The notes beneath the pieces were generated by a model. That model worked only from the letters and a program-made list of their open reading frames with translations, did no database searches and was not told the DNA's origin. The position numbers and the translations under genes are program-made. This document shows, piece after piece, positions 1-8,730 of a stretch of DNA of 64,000 nucleotides; the stretch's first letter is position 1; the number at the start of each line of letters is the position of its first letter. Source of the stretch: Nocardioides piscis (GTDB lineage Bacteria > Actinomycetota > Actinomycetes > Propionibacteriales > Nocardioidaceae); the NCBI RefSeq assembly GCF_011300215.1, contig NZ_CP049866.1, forward strand, positions 2,604,001-2,668,000. The letters run 5' to 3'.

Positions 1-464
1 CCCGCCCGCACAACGTCATCGGCATCCACTTCTTCAACCCGGTCCCGGTGCTCCAGCTCGTCGAGCTGGTCCCCAGCCTGCTCACCTCCGACGAGACCAC
101 CGCCCGCAGCCGATCCTTCGTCGAAGGCGCGCTGGGCAAGCAGGCGATCGACTGCCAGGACCGCGCGGGATTCGTCGTGAACTCCCTCCTGATCCCGTTC
201 GTCCTCTCGGCCATCCGGATGCTGGAGTCCGGCTTCGCCACCGCCGAGGACATCGACCGCGGACTGGTCCTCGGAGCCGCGCACCCGCAGGGCCCGCTCG
301 CCCTGGCGGACCTCATCGGCCTCGACACCACGAAGGCGGTCGCTGAGTCCCTCTACGAGGAGTTCAAGGAACCGCTCTACGCCGCCCCGCCGCTGTTGGC
401 CCGGATGGTCGACGCGGGCCTCCTGGGCCGCAAGTCCGGTCGTGGCTTCTACACCTACTCCTGA
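1..464 (+). CDS. 3-hydroxyacyl-CoA (3-hydroxybutyryl-CoA) dehydrogenase, C-terminal part
   Basis: The gene enters from the left edge in the frame starting at base 3; about 153 residues are visible. The first residues include GIHFFNP, which carries the catalytic His and the conserved NP of the 3-hydroxyacyl-CoA dehydrogenase family. The all-helical C-terminal domain follows (GFVVNSLLIP, then HPQGPLALADLIGLD) and ends GRKSGRGFYTYS, the usual end of FadB2/Hbd proteins. The enzyme oxidises L-3-hydroxyacyl-CoA with NAD in the cytoplasm. An acyl-CoA dehydrogenase starts 13 nt downstream, so the two are probably co-transcribed. The Rossmann domain is outside the window. Confidence 0.93.
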   Translation, partial: RPHNVIGIHFFNPVPVLQLVELVPSLLTSDETTARSRSFVEGALGKQAIDCQDRAGFVVNSLLIPFVLSAIRMLESGFATAEDIDRGLVLGAAHPQGPLALADLIGLDTTKAVAESLYEEFKEPLYAAPPLLARMVDAGLLGRKSGRGFYTYS

Positions 465-477
465 ACGGACCCGGCCC

Positions 478-1647
478 ATGGGCACCAGCACCGACTTCGA
501 CCTCTTCCGTCTCTCCGAGGACCACGAGGCCCTGCGCGAGGCCGTCCGCCGGGTGGCGGAGCACAAGATCGCGCCGCACGCCGCGGAGGTCGACGACCAG
601 GCCCGCTACCCGCAGGAGGCCCACGAGGCGCTGGTCGCCTCGGACTTCTTCGCCGCGCACGTCCCCGAGGCCTACGACGGCGTCGGAGCCGATGCGCTTG
701 CCACCTGCCTGATCATCGAGGAGGTGGCGCGGGTCTGTGGCTCGTCCTCGCTGATCCCGGCCGTCAACAAGCTCGGCAGCCTGCCGTTGATCCTCGGCGC
801 GAGCGAGGAGCTCAAGGTCAAGTACCTCACGCCGTTGGCCCGGGGCGAGGCCGGCTTCTCGTACGGCCTGTCGGAGCGCGACGCCGGCAGCGACACCGCC
901 GCCATGCGGACCCGCGCGGTGCTCCACGGCGACGAGTGGGTGCTCAACGGCCAGAAGTCGTGGATCACCAACGCCGGGGTCTCGGAGTTCTACACGGTCC
1001 TCGCTGTCACCGACCCCGACGGCCCTCGCGGTGGCAACGTCAGTGCCTTCGTCGTGGAGAAGTCCGACGTTGGCTTCTCCTTCGGCGAGAAGGAGCGAAA
1101 GCTGGGGATCAAGGGGTCGCCGACCCGTGAGCTGCTCTTCGACAACGTGCGCCTTCCCCGAGACCGCATGATTGGCGAGCCCGGCACAGGCCTCAGGCTG
1201 GCGCTGCGCACGCTCGACCACACCCGGGTCACCATCGGCGCGCAGGCGGTCGGCATCGCCCAGGGAGCGCTCGACTTCGCCGTGGGGTATGTCAAGGAGC
1301 GCCGCCAGTTCGGCAAGGCGATCTCGGACTTCCAAGGCATCCAGTTCATGCTCGCCGGCATGGCGATGAAGCTCGAGGCCGCCCGGCAGATGGTCTACGT
1401 CGCGGCAGCGAAGTCCGAGCGCGACGACGCCGACCTCGCCTTCTTCGGAGCCGCCGCCAAGTGCTACGCCTCGGACGTCGCGATGGAGATCACCACCGAT
1501 GCGGTGCAGCTGCTCGGCGGCTACGGCTACACGCAGGACTTCCCGGTCGAGCGGATGATGCGCGATGCCAAGATCACCCAGATCTACGAAGGCACCAACC
1601 AGGTCCAGCGGATCGTGATGGCCCGCCAGCTGCTGAGCCGCTCCTGA
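478..1647 (+). CDS. acyl-CoA dehydrogenase
   Basis: This 389-residue FAD enzyme introduces the alpha,beta double bond in acyl-CoA. The helical N-terminal domain is followed by the flavin motif region (SYGLSERDAGSD, WITNAG), and the C-terminal helical domain has the arginine motif RRQFGKAI and the catalytic glutamate in IYEGTNQVQR. Its length is normal for short/medium-chain members. The ATG at 478, just after the preceding stop, is preferred to an in-frame codon at 442 because the extra residues match nothing in the family. Substrate chain length cannot be read from the sequence. It forms a beta-oxidation pair with the upstream dehydrogenase. Confidence 0.93.
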   Translation: MGTSTDFDLFRLSEDHEALREAVRRVAEHKIAPHAAEVDDQARYPQEAHEALVASDFFAAHVPEAYDGVGADALATCLIIEEVARVCGSSSLIPAVNKLGSLPLILGASEELKVKYLTPLARGEAGFSYGLSERDAGSDTAAMRTRAVLHGDEWVLNGQKSWITNAGVSEFYTVLAVTDPDGPRGGNVSAFVVEKSDVGFSFGEKERKLGIKGSPTRELLFDNVRLPRDRMIGEPGTGLRLALRTLDHTRVTIGAQAVGIAQGALDFAVGYVKERRQFGKAISDFQGIQFMLAGMAMKLEAARQMVYVAAAKSERDDADLAFFGAAAKCYASDVAMEITTDAVQLLGGYGYTQDFPVERMMRDAKITQIYEGTNQVQRIVMARQLLSRS

Positions 1648-1659
1648 TCGTCTGCCCCG

Positions 1660-2265
1660 TCAGTCCTCGAAACCGCGCGCGGCGAGCGCGTCCCCGATCT
1701 CCTCGGACCGGCGCAGGGCGCCGACGATGAGGGGTACGGCGAACGCGCGGGGACTGGCCGCGTGTCCGCGCGCGTGCTGGGCGTCGCGGACCTCGGCGGC
1801 CAGCTCGATCACCAGCGGCACGGCACGGATGCCGAGGTTGAGCATCAGCGCGACCCGCTCCGGGTTGACGCCGGGGAAGCGCAGAGGCCGGAGGAGTCTC
1901 ACGACCACGTCGACGAGGTCGGTGGTGCGGGTCGTGAGCGTGACGAGGTTGGCGAGCATCACCAGGGCGAGGATCACCCCGACGATGACGCTCGCGCGCG
2001 CCCACCCGACCACGAGCACCTGGAACGCGGCGAGCGGGACGGCGACCCACAGCACGGGGCGGAGGGAGTCCCACAGCACGCGGGGCGGGATCCTGGCCAC
2101 GACATGTCCGAGCAGCACGACAGCGAGCGACACAGCGGTGACGGCTGGAGTCCTCACGAAGACGGATCCGGCTCCACCGACGACCAGCACGGCGAGCTTG
2201 GTCTCCGCAGACATCCGGTGGAGCGCCGAGACGCCGGGCCGGTAGAGCCCGATGACGCCCGTCAT
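1660..2265 (-). CDS. bioN: biotin ECF transporter transmembrane protein BioN (EcfT)
   Basis: A 201-residue membrane protein with about five hydrophobic segments. It has two cytoplasmic Ala-Arg-Gly motifs, one in DAQHARGHA and one in DALAARGFED, which in EcfT proteins couple to the ATPase. Its ATG overlaps the bioM stop by 4 nt (ATGA), and it ends the minus-strand operon bioY - ligase - thiolase - bioM - bioN. Linkage to a clear BioY supports biotin as the substrate. The gene converges with the acyl-CoA dehydrogenase gene; only 12 nt separate the two stops. Confidence 0.9.
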   Translation of the reverse strand: MTGVIGLYRPGVSALHRMSAETKLAVLVVGGAGSVFVRTPAVTAVSLAVVLLGHVVARIPPRVLWDSLRPVLWVAVPLAAFQVLVVGWARASVIVGVILALVMLANLVTLTTRTTDLVDVVVRLLRPLRFPGVNPERVALMLNLGIRAVPLVIELAAEVRDAQHARGHAASPRAFAVPLIVGALRRSEEIGDALAARGFED

Positions 2266-2945
2266 CCCATCAGCTCGCGGTAGAGCTTGACCGCTTCGGC
2301 GGGTGGGCCGTCGTGGACCAGCCGGGCCTCGTCGAAGACCAGGACCCGGTCGAAGTCGCAGAGCAGCTCGAGGTCGTGGGTCACCATGACGACCTGTTGG
2401 GGGAGCCGGGTGATGAGCTCCGCGACCGTCCGGGTGTTGCGCCGGTCGAGCAGGGTGGTCGGCTCGTCCATGACCAACAGGCTGGGCTCGGTCACCAGGA
2501 TCGACGCCAGGGCGAGCAGCTGCTTCTGCCCTCCGGAGAGCAGGTGCGCGGGGTGGTCGGCGTGGTCTGCGAGACCGTGCTGAGCCAGCACGTCGGCGAC
2601 GCGCGCGGCGATCTCCGTCTTCGACAGTCCTCGCCGCCGCAGACCGAACGCCACGTCCTCGGCGACCGTCGGCATCACGATCTGGGAGTCGGGGTTGGTG
2701 AAGCAGAACCCCACCTTCCTGCGCACCTGGCGTCCGTCCCGCCCCGTGTCCAGGCCGTCGACCGTCACCGTCCCGGCGGAAGGCACGACGAGGCCGTTGA
2801 GCATCCGGGCGAAGGTCGACTTCCCGGACCCGTTTGCGCCGATGACGCCGATGCGGGGTTCGTCCAACCGAACGTCGAGGTCACGGACGACGTGTCCCAC
2901 GCGGCCGGGATAGGTGTGGGAGACGCCCCGGAAGTCGATCAGCAC
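2262..2945 (-). CDS. bioM: biotin ECF transporter ATPase BioM
   Basis: This 227-residue ABC ATPase energises biotin import. It has Walker A GANGSGKST, the Q-loop, signature LLSGGQKQLLALA, Walker B LLVMDEPTT and a switch His in VMVTHD. The GTG at 2945 is chosen because it gives the family start (LIDFRGVSHTYPG) and overlaps the thiolase stop; the longer upstream frame is a shadow of the thiolase gene. Its 3' end overlaps bioN by 4 nt, so translation of the two is probably coupled. Confidence 0.92.
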   Translation of the reverse strand: MLIDFRGVSHTYPGRVGHVVRDLDVRLDEPRIGVIGANGSGKSTFARMLNGLVVPSAGTVTVDGLDTGRDGRQVRRKVGFCFTNPDSQIVMPTVAEDVAFGLRRRGLSKTEIAARVADVLAQHGLADHADHPAHLLSGGQKQLLALASILVTEPSLLVMDEPTTLLDRRNTRTVAELITRLPQQVVMVTHDLELLCDFDRVLVFDEARLVHDGPPAEAVKLYRELMG

Positions 2946-4087
2946 GACTCCACCACCATGGCCACTCCCATGCCACCGCCGGCAGCGATCGCGGCCAGGC
3001 CGAGACGCCCCTGTCGCCGGGTGACGAGCCGGGAGAACAGGCGGACGACCAGCACGGCCCCGGACGCGCCCCACGGGTGCCCGAGCGCCAGGGCACCGCC
3101 TTCCTCGCAGACCCGATCAGGATCGAGTCGCAGCTCGTCGCAGCATGCCAGCACCTGTCCGGCGAAGGCCTCGTTGAGCTCGATGGCGTCGATGTCGACC
3201 AGGCTGACCCCGGCCCGGTCCAGCGCGATCCGGACGGCCGGGACGAGGCCTCTCCCGGGGCGCGCGGCCGCGACCCCGGCCGTCGCTGTGCTGAGGATGC
3301 GGAGGCCGCTTTGGCCCAGCTCCTGGTGGTGGTGCGAGCTGACCACGACCACGGCGGCTGCTCCGTCGCTGACTCCGCACGAGTTGCCGGCGGTCACCGT
3401 CCCACCCGCCCGGAACGCCGGCCGCAGACGGGCGAGCCGTTCGGCCGTCAGGCCGGGTCGGGGCCGGTCGTCACGCACGACTCCCTCGACGGCGACGATC
3501 TCGGAGTCGAAGACCCCGGCCTCCTGGGCGGCGCTGGCCAGAGCGTGAGACCGGGCCGCGTAGGCGTCCTGACGCTGCCGGCTGACGCCGGCCTCGGCTG
3601 CCAGCAGGTCGTTCGAGATGCCCATGTCGAGGTCGAGCCCTTCGGGAGCGAAGGGAGCGCGCGTGTAGCGCTGAGGCTCACCACCTCCGACCGGGGGCCA
3701 GAAGCGCCACGGCGCGGTGCTGGCCGACTCGACGCCGCCGGCGAGCACCATGCCGGCTCCGTCGCGCACCAGGTGGGCGGCGAGCCCGATCGCAGCAAGA
3801 CCGCTCGCGCACTGTCGGTCGACGGTCAGGCCGGGCACCTCCTCCGGCAGCCCGGCCGTGAGCGCGGTCAGCCGGGCCACGTTCCCTCCCGGACCCGTGC
3901 AGTTGCCCAGGATCACGTCGTCGACGAGCCCACCGTCGACACCGGCCCGAGCGAGCAGGGAGGTCAGCACAGGGGCGCCCAACCGGTCCACCGTCAGCTT
4001 GGACAGCGAGTGGCCGGCGGTGCCGATCGGCGTCCGGGCCGCGGCGATGATCACCGGTGCCTGTGAACGGCCGTGCCCGGAAGTCAT
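2939..4087 (-). CDS. thiolase-family protein in the biotin transporter operon, second catalytic Cys replaced
   Basis: A 382-residue thiolase fold protein. The nucleophilic Cys is present (VDRQCASGLAAIG), as are the NEAF motif (IELNEAFAG) and the catalytic His (ALGHPWGASGA). The C-terminal CxG motif, whose Cys is the usual acid/base, reads AIAAGGGMG, so that Cys is Ala; the codons are unambiguous. The complete thiolase at 26274 in this window keeps the motif (TMCIGGG). The gene overlaps its ligase neighbour by 4 nt and bioM by 7 nt, so it is part of the biotin operon. A role in making or breaking a pimelate-like acyl-CoA is possible but is inference. Confidence 0.85.
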   Translation of the reverse strand: MTSGHGRSQAPVIIAAARTPIGTAGHSLSKLTVDRLGAPVLTSLLARAGVDGGLVDDVILGNCTGPGGNVARLTALTAGLPEEVPGLTVDRQCASGLAAIGLAAHLVRDGAGMVLAGGVESASTAPWRFWPPVGGGEPQRYTRAPFAPEGLDLDMGISNDLLAAEAGVSRQRQDAYAARSHALASAAQEAGVFDSEIVAVEGVVRDDRPRPGLTAERLARLRPAFRAGGTVTAGNSCGVSDGAAAVVVVSSHHHQELGQSGLRILSTATAGVAAARPGRGLVPAVRIALDRAGVSLVDIDAIELNEAFAGQVLACCDELRLDPDRVCEEGGALALGHPWGASGAVLVVRLFSRLVTRRQGRLGLAAIAAGGGMGVAMVVESC

Positions 4088-5094
4088 TCGTCACCACCCC
4101 TCGCCGCCATTGCCGCGACCTCTGCGGCGAGCGCGACCCGGTCGATCTTCCCAGTGGGGTTGCGGGGCAGCGGGTCCAGGTGCAGCCAGCGGCGCGGCCG
4201 CTGAGCCGGGTCGAGCACGCGACGCGCGTGGGAGGCCAGGCGCGCGACGTCGTCATGGCGCGAGACGACGGCGACCACGACCTCCCCCAGGTCGGCATGG
4301 GGGAGTCCGACGACCGCCAGGTCGCCGGTGGTCTGTTCGCGCAGCGGGCGCTCGATGTCGGCGACAAGGACCGTGGCGCCGCCCGTGGTGATGCCGCCGT
4401 CGCGTCCGTGGACCCGGACGAACCCGTCGACGACCTCGCCGCGGTCGCCCACGCCCACCCAACCCTCCGCGTCGCGCTGGAGGAGATGTTCATCCTCTCG
4501 ATAGCCCTGGCAGGTGTAGGGCGACCGGACCCACAGTGCACCGTCGCGACTGGCCACCTCGACCCCGGGAAACGGCCGCAGGGCATCGGCGTGATCGCCC
4601 CAGGCGACGAACGAGAGCTCGGCGGCGCCGTAGTAGTGGCTGACCTCGGCGCCCACGCTCCGCGCGGCGTCGTACGTCGTGCGCTCGAGCCGGTCACCGG
4701 CGGTCAGGACGTGCAGTCCTGCCAGGTCGCCGGGTCGGGTTGCGAGCTCACGCCGCAACGCCCACGGGGTGAGGTGGGCATGGGTCGCGTCGTGGGGCCC
4801 GGTCGCGAGCGCCGCCCCCGCCCAGTCGGCGTGCGCCGCCGCGAACAGGTTCATCGTCGCTGTGATGGGGCCGGGGACCCACACGCGGCTGGAGGAGTCG
4901 ATCCCCAACAGCGCCGACACGTGGGGGAACGACTCCATCCAGGACTCAGTCGTCCGAACGACCGTGCGCGGCGACCCCGCGGTCCCCGACGTCCTCAGTG
5001 CGAGCAGTCGGTGCTCGCGGTGGGCGTCCGTGAAGGCGACGAGAGGATCCTCGGCCCCGAGGACGTCCACGGGATCAGGCGGAGGCATCCGCAT
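4084..5094 (-). CDS. short AMP-dependent acyl-CoA ligase (MenE-like size) in the biotin transporter operon
   Basis: About 336 residues of the ANL superfamily: P-loop TSGTAGSPRTVVRT near the N-terminus, YYGAAELSF (A5 region), GDRGEV followed by RDGGITTGG (hinge region), and NPTGKIDR carrying the C-terminal catalytic Lys. It lacks the roughly 150-residue N-terminal part of ordinary fatty-acyl-CoA ligases and is close in size to actinobacterial MenE. The ATG at 5094, or the one at 5088, overlaps the bioY end; longer frames are shadows. The stop overlaps the thiolase start by 4 nt. The acid substrate is unknown; the operon suggests a biotin-related acid such as pimelate (inference). Confidence 0.82.
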   Translation of the reverse strand: MRMPPPDPVDVLGAEDPLVAFTDAHREHRLLALRTSGTAGSPRTVVRTTESWMESFPHVSALLGIDSSSRVWVPGPITATMNLFAAAHADWAGAALATGPHDATHAHLTPWALRRELATRPGDLAGLHVLTAGDRLERTTYDAARSVGAEVSHYYGAAELSFVAWGDHADALRPFPGVEVASRDGALWVRSPYTCQGYREDEHLLQRDAEGWVGVGDRGEVVDGFVRVHGRDGGITTGGATVLVADIERPLREQTTGDLAVVGLPHADLGEVVVAVVSRHDDVARLASHARRVLDPAQRPRRWLHLDPLPRNPTGKIDRVALAAEVAAMAARGGDE

Positions 5095-5683
5095 GCTCGG
5101 ACGTGCGCCGCGAACGACGCTCCGGCAACAGCCCCGGGTAGGCCGCATGCACGCCGCGCGCCACCATCGCGCAGACGACTGCCTTGACCACGTCCCCGGG
5201 GATGTAGACCGCAGCCGCGGCTGTGGCAGCCGACAGGGTGAGGTCCGCCCGGGCCATCATGCCGATGATGCCCAGGACGTTGAGGATCACGACGCCGCCG
5301 ATCAGGTTGGCGGCCAGGCCCCACGGAAGCCGGTAGGGCGCAGCCATCGCATAGGTGAAGGCGCCCACGGCGTAGGCCGCGACCGGGAAGCCGATGAGAT
5401 AGCCGACCGACGGTCCGGCGAAGACGCCGAGCCCCCCGCGCCCGCCCGCGAGCAGCGGGAGCCCCAGTGCGACCAGGGCGAGGAAGACGACGAGCGCCAT
5501 CGCGCCGCGCCGCGGTCCGAGGATGGCGCCCGCCAGCATGACGCCCAACGACTGCGCTGTGATGGGCACGGCGCCACCGAACGCAGAGACGGCCGGGACG
5601 AGGCCGAGCACCGCGACGATGCCGGCGAAGACGGCGACGAGCGCGAGATCGCGGTTGGTGGACGTGGAGGGGCTGCGGGACAT
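5075..5683 (-). CDS. bioY: biotin ECF transporter substrate-binding protein BioY
   Basis: A 202-residue membrane protein with six hydrophobic segments and the BioY signature region GGRGGLGVFAGPSVGYL followed by IGFPVAAY. BioY is the membrane S-component that binds biotin and docks with BioMN. It is the first gene of a five-gene minus-strand operon. Its upstream region is shared with a divergent acyl-CoA ligase gene and contains two copies of the island's operator-like motif. The import function fits the nearby biotin-dependent acyl-CoA carboxylase. Confidence 0.94.
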   Translation of the reverse strand: MSRSPSTSTNRDLALVAVFAGIVAVLGLVPAVSAFGGAVPITAQSLGVMLAGAILGPRRGAMALVVFLALVALGLPLLAGGRGGLGVFAGPSVGYLIGFPVAAYAVGAFTYAMAAPYRLPWGLAANLIGGVVILNVLGIIGMMARADLTLSAATAAAAVYIPGDVVKAVVCAMVARGVHAAYPGLLPERRSRRTSEHADASA

Positions 5684-5742
5684 GGCTCTACCTTCGCATC
5701 TGGATTCGTGACGGCGTCATCCGTTCGACTGGCAATCACATG

Positions 5743-5764
5743 GTAGTGATCAGAAGTTCACTTT
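5743..5764. promoter_or_regulatory. candidate operator, copy 1 (bioY side)
   Basis: Reads GTAGTGAT-CAGAAG-TTCACTTT, 12 of 16 arm positions matching TTAGTGAA-N6-TTCACTAA. It lies in the divergent bioY/ligase intergenic region, nearer bioY than copy 2. Binding by a TetR-type repressor is inferred from the recurrence of the motif. Confidence 0.5.
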
Positions 5765-5810
5765 GCCGGGTCAATGACGGTGTTCCGACGGAAATCTACC
5801 CCAGCGACTC

Positions 5811-5839
5811 TTGGCAAGTGAATGCGTATTCGCTAAGGT
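5811..5839 (+). promoter_or_regulatory. promoter of the acyl-CoA ligase gene
   Basis: A -35 box TTGGCA (5811-5816), a 17-nt spacer, and a -10 box TAAGGT (5834-5839). The spacer is almost entirely filled by operator copy 2, so a bound repressor would block RNA polymerase. A GAGGAGG ribosome-binding site precedes the ATG at 5868. Confidence 0.6.
5815..5836. promoter_or_regulatory. candidate operator, copy 2 (acyl-CoA ligase)
   Basis: Reads CAAGTGAA-TGCGTA-TTCGCTAA, 13 of 16 arm positions matching the shared motif. It sits between the -35 and -10 boxes of the promoter. Confidence 0.6.
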
Positions 5840-5867
5840 GAGATGACCATCACAGAGGAGGCAAGGA

Positions 5868-7531
5868 ATGAGTTCATCGTCGTCAGAGTCTGTCGCGCTG
5901 GATGTCGAGACCCTGTTTGACCGCCGTGCGGACAAGCGGTGGGACCGGGTGTGCGTCGCCGACCTCGTCGAGCGCCTCACCTGGAGCACCCCCGACAGGG
6001 AGGCCCTGGTCGCGGCCCCGGGGGCCTGCGCCGACCCGGCGTACGAGCGGCTCACCTTCCTCCAGCTCGATCAGCTCATGAACCAGGTTGCGCACGGCCT
6101 GAGCGACTCGGGGCTCGGTCGTGGTGACCGCGTGGTGATGGTCTGCGAGAACACGGTGGAGGGCTACGCGTTCAAGCTGGCCGCTGCCAAGGTCGGGGTC
6201 GTCGTCTCGCCGCTCAACCCCAATCTCGCCCCGGACGTGGTCGAGCACCTGTTGGAGAGGATCGACCCGAAGCTCGTGGTGGTGGATGCCGAGCTCTGGC
6301 CCCGCGTGGAGGCGGCGTTCGGGGCCTACGGCCGCACCCCCGACGTCACCATCGAGGTGGGCGGTGCCGTCATCGACGGCAGCCGCTCGTTCACCGACTT
6401 CGTCGCCGACCGTCCCACGACCGAACCCGAGGCGACCGTGCACGGCGACGACATCTGGGAGATCCTCTTCACCTCCGGGACCACCGCGATGCCCAAGGGC
6501 GTCATGGGCTCCCACTCGTCTGCCGTGCTGGCCGCGCACGGCTTCGCCCTGACGCTCACCCGTGGCCTGCGCTTCGAGGGTGACCTCAAGGTCGCGACGT
6601 TCCTGCCGATGATGTATCACGTCGGGCACCTGGTCTTTGCTCTCTCCGCGTTTGCCGCCGGAGGCTCCATCGTGCTGGGCCGAGCCCCGGACCCCGTCGC
6701 CATCGCGGACGCCATCGACCGGGAGAAGGTCACGGCACTGTGGGGGGATCGCCCGCGATGATGAAGGCACTCGCCGACGTCCTGGAGGGTGGCGAGCGCG
6801 ACGCGTCCTCGCTCACGGTCGCGGTCTACGGGTGGGCGGCTCTGCCGCCGGCTGTCCTGAAGACCTTGAAGAAGCACGCTCCCGCCCTCGAGGTCGTCGA
6901 GATCTTCGGTCAGACCGAGTCGATCTCCTGCCACCGGTTCTGGCCGGGCATGTGGCCCGAGGTCTATGAGGCCACGGCGCCCCAGCAGAACTACGTCGGA
7001 CTGCCCAGCCCGTTGCTGGCCTCGCGCATCTTCGACCAGGAGGGCAGGCCGGTCGACCTGCCGGGCGAGGCGGGCGAGGCCGTCTACCGCTCCCCGGTGA
7101 TGACGGCCGGCTACTACAAGGACGAGGCAGCCACCCGGGAGGCGTTGCGGGGCGGCTGGTTCCACTCCGGCGACAGCTGCCTGTTCGACGACGACGGCCT
7201 GCGGGTGATGGTGGACCGCTACAAGGACCTGGTGAAGTCCGGTGGGGAGAACGTCTCCACCATCCGGGTCGAGTCCGTGCTCTCCATGCACCCGGGCGTT
7301 CAGAAGGTCGCCGTCGTCGGTGTCCCCGACGAGCGGTGGGGCGAAGCCGTGACGGCGGTGGTGGTCCCCGTCGTGGACGGAGGCGTCACGGCCGAGGAGC
7401 TCATCGCCTTCGGACGCGAGCGTCTGGCCGGCTTCGAGACCCCCAAGGAGGTCATCTTCGTCGACGCGCTGCCCGAGACCGTCGGCGGCAAGGTGATGAA
7501 GTACCGCATCCGCCAGTCCCTGCAGTCCTGA
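5868..7531 (+). CDS. fatty-acyl-CoA ligase, AMP-forming (one frame break)
   Basis: When the frame is repaired the product is about 554 residues and activates a carboxylic acid to acyl-CoA. The N-terminal part has the P-loop LFTSGTTAMPKGVMGSH. The C-terminal part has IFGQTES, the GWFHSGD region, the VMVDRYKDLVKSGGENV hinge and the C-terminal Lys region PETVGGKVMKYRIRQSL. The frame shifts at the G run 6742-6747: six G are present and seven restore ALWGGSPAMM. The gene is divergent from bioY and runs toward the second acyl-CoA dehydrogenase. A promoter with an operator-like palindrome lies upstream. The substrate is unknown. Confidence 0.9.
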
Positions 7532-7579
7532 CCCATCACGAAGGGCGCCGGCCTGAACGCGGCGCACCAAGGAGACCAG

Positions 7580-8730
7580 TTGAACTTCGAAGAGAGCTAC
7601 GAGCACGCCTCGCTGCGCAAGACCGTGGCCCAGGTGTGCGCCGGGTTCGGTGACGACTACCTGCGCAAGGTCCTCGCCGAGGACGGCCGCACGCATGACC
7701 TGTGGCGTGCCCTGGGGGAGTCCGGCCTCCTCGGGGTCAACCTGCCGGAGGAGTACGGCGGGGAGGCGCGGGCATCCAGGAGCTGGCGATCGTCGTGGAG
7801 GAGACCGCTGCGGCCGGCAGCCCGCTCCTGCTGCTCCTTGTCTCGGCCGCGATCTCGGGCGAGGTCATCAAGGAGTTCGGGTCCGTCGAGCAGAAGCAGC
7901 GCTGGCTGCCCGCCATGGCGGACGGGACCGACAAGATCGTCTTCGCCATCACCGAGCCCGACGCCGGCTCGAACACCCATCAGCTCTCGACCAGGGCTGT
8001 GCGAGACGGGGACGAATGGGTCCTGTCGGGCACCAAGTACTACATATCCGGCGTGGACGAGGCCTCCAACCTCCTGGTCGTCGCGCGCACCGGCACGGCA
8101 GACAACGGTCGCGGCGAGATGACGCTGTTCGTGGTCCCCACGGACGCCGAGGGACTCGACCGGGCCTTGATCCCGGTCGAGGTCCGGGCTCCCGAGAAGC
8201 AGTACACGCTGACCTTCGACGGTGTCCGCGTGGCCGACGACAGGCGAGTCGGGGACGTGGGTGCGGGCATGGAGATCGTCTTCCGTGGGCTCAACCCTGA
8301 ACGCATCACCGGTGCTGCGATCGAGACGGGCATCGCTCGCTACGCGCTGGCGAAGGCCTCGAAGTATGCCCGTGAGCGTGAGGTGTGGGGTGTGCCGATC
8401 GGCTCCCACCAGGGGGTCTCGCACCCGCTCGCGGCGGCTGCCGTGGATGTCGAGCTCGCGAGACTCATGACGGCGAAGGCAGCCTGGTTGCACGACCACG
8501 GGCTGCCAGCGGGAGAGGCGTCCAACATGGCCAAGTACGCCGCGGCGGAGGCCGCCCTGAAAGCCCTCGACACCGCCATCCAGACCCATGGGGGCAACGG
8601 GCTGGCCACCGAGTACGGCCTGGCGCACCTGTGGGGGACAGCACGCCTGCTGAAGGTTGCCCCGGTCAGCAGGGAGATGGTCCTCAACTTCGTGGCCACG
8701 CACACCCTTGGACTTCCGAGGTCCTACTGA
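7580..8730 (+). CDS. acyl-CoA dehydrogenase, divergent subfamily (one frame break)
   Basis: The repaired product is about 383 residues. The TTG start at 7580 follows an AAGGAG ribosome-binding site. The N-terminal frame ends in NLPEEYGG; adding one G to the run 7760-7763 continues it as GGAGIQELAIVVEE. The flavin-binding region FAITEPDAGSNTH is present. The C-terminal end reads APVSREMVLNFVA where most family members have the catalytic-Glu motif EGTNQIQR, so the usual glutamate is absent. Actinobacteria have paired acyl-CoA dehydrogenases in which only one chain carries it, so this may act with a partner (inference). It overlaps the next gene by 1 nt. Confidence 0.87.

Noticed and set aside
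5868..7531. Programmed ribosomal frameshifting in the acyl-CoA ligase and other broken genes
   Set aside because: There is no slippery heptamer common to the sites, and ten sites in nine unrelated genes share only homopolymers, which fits sequence error better.
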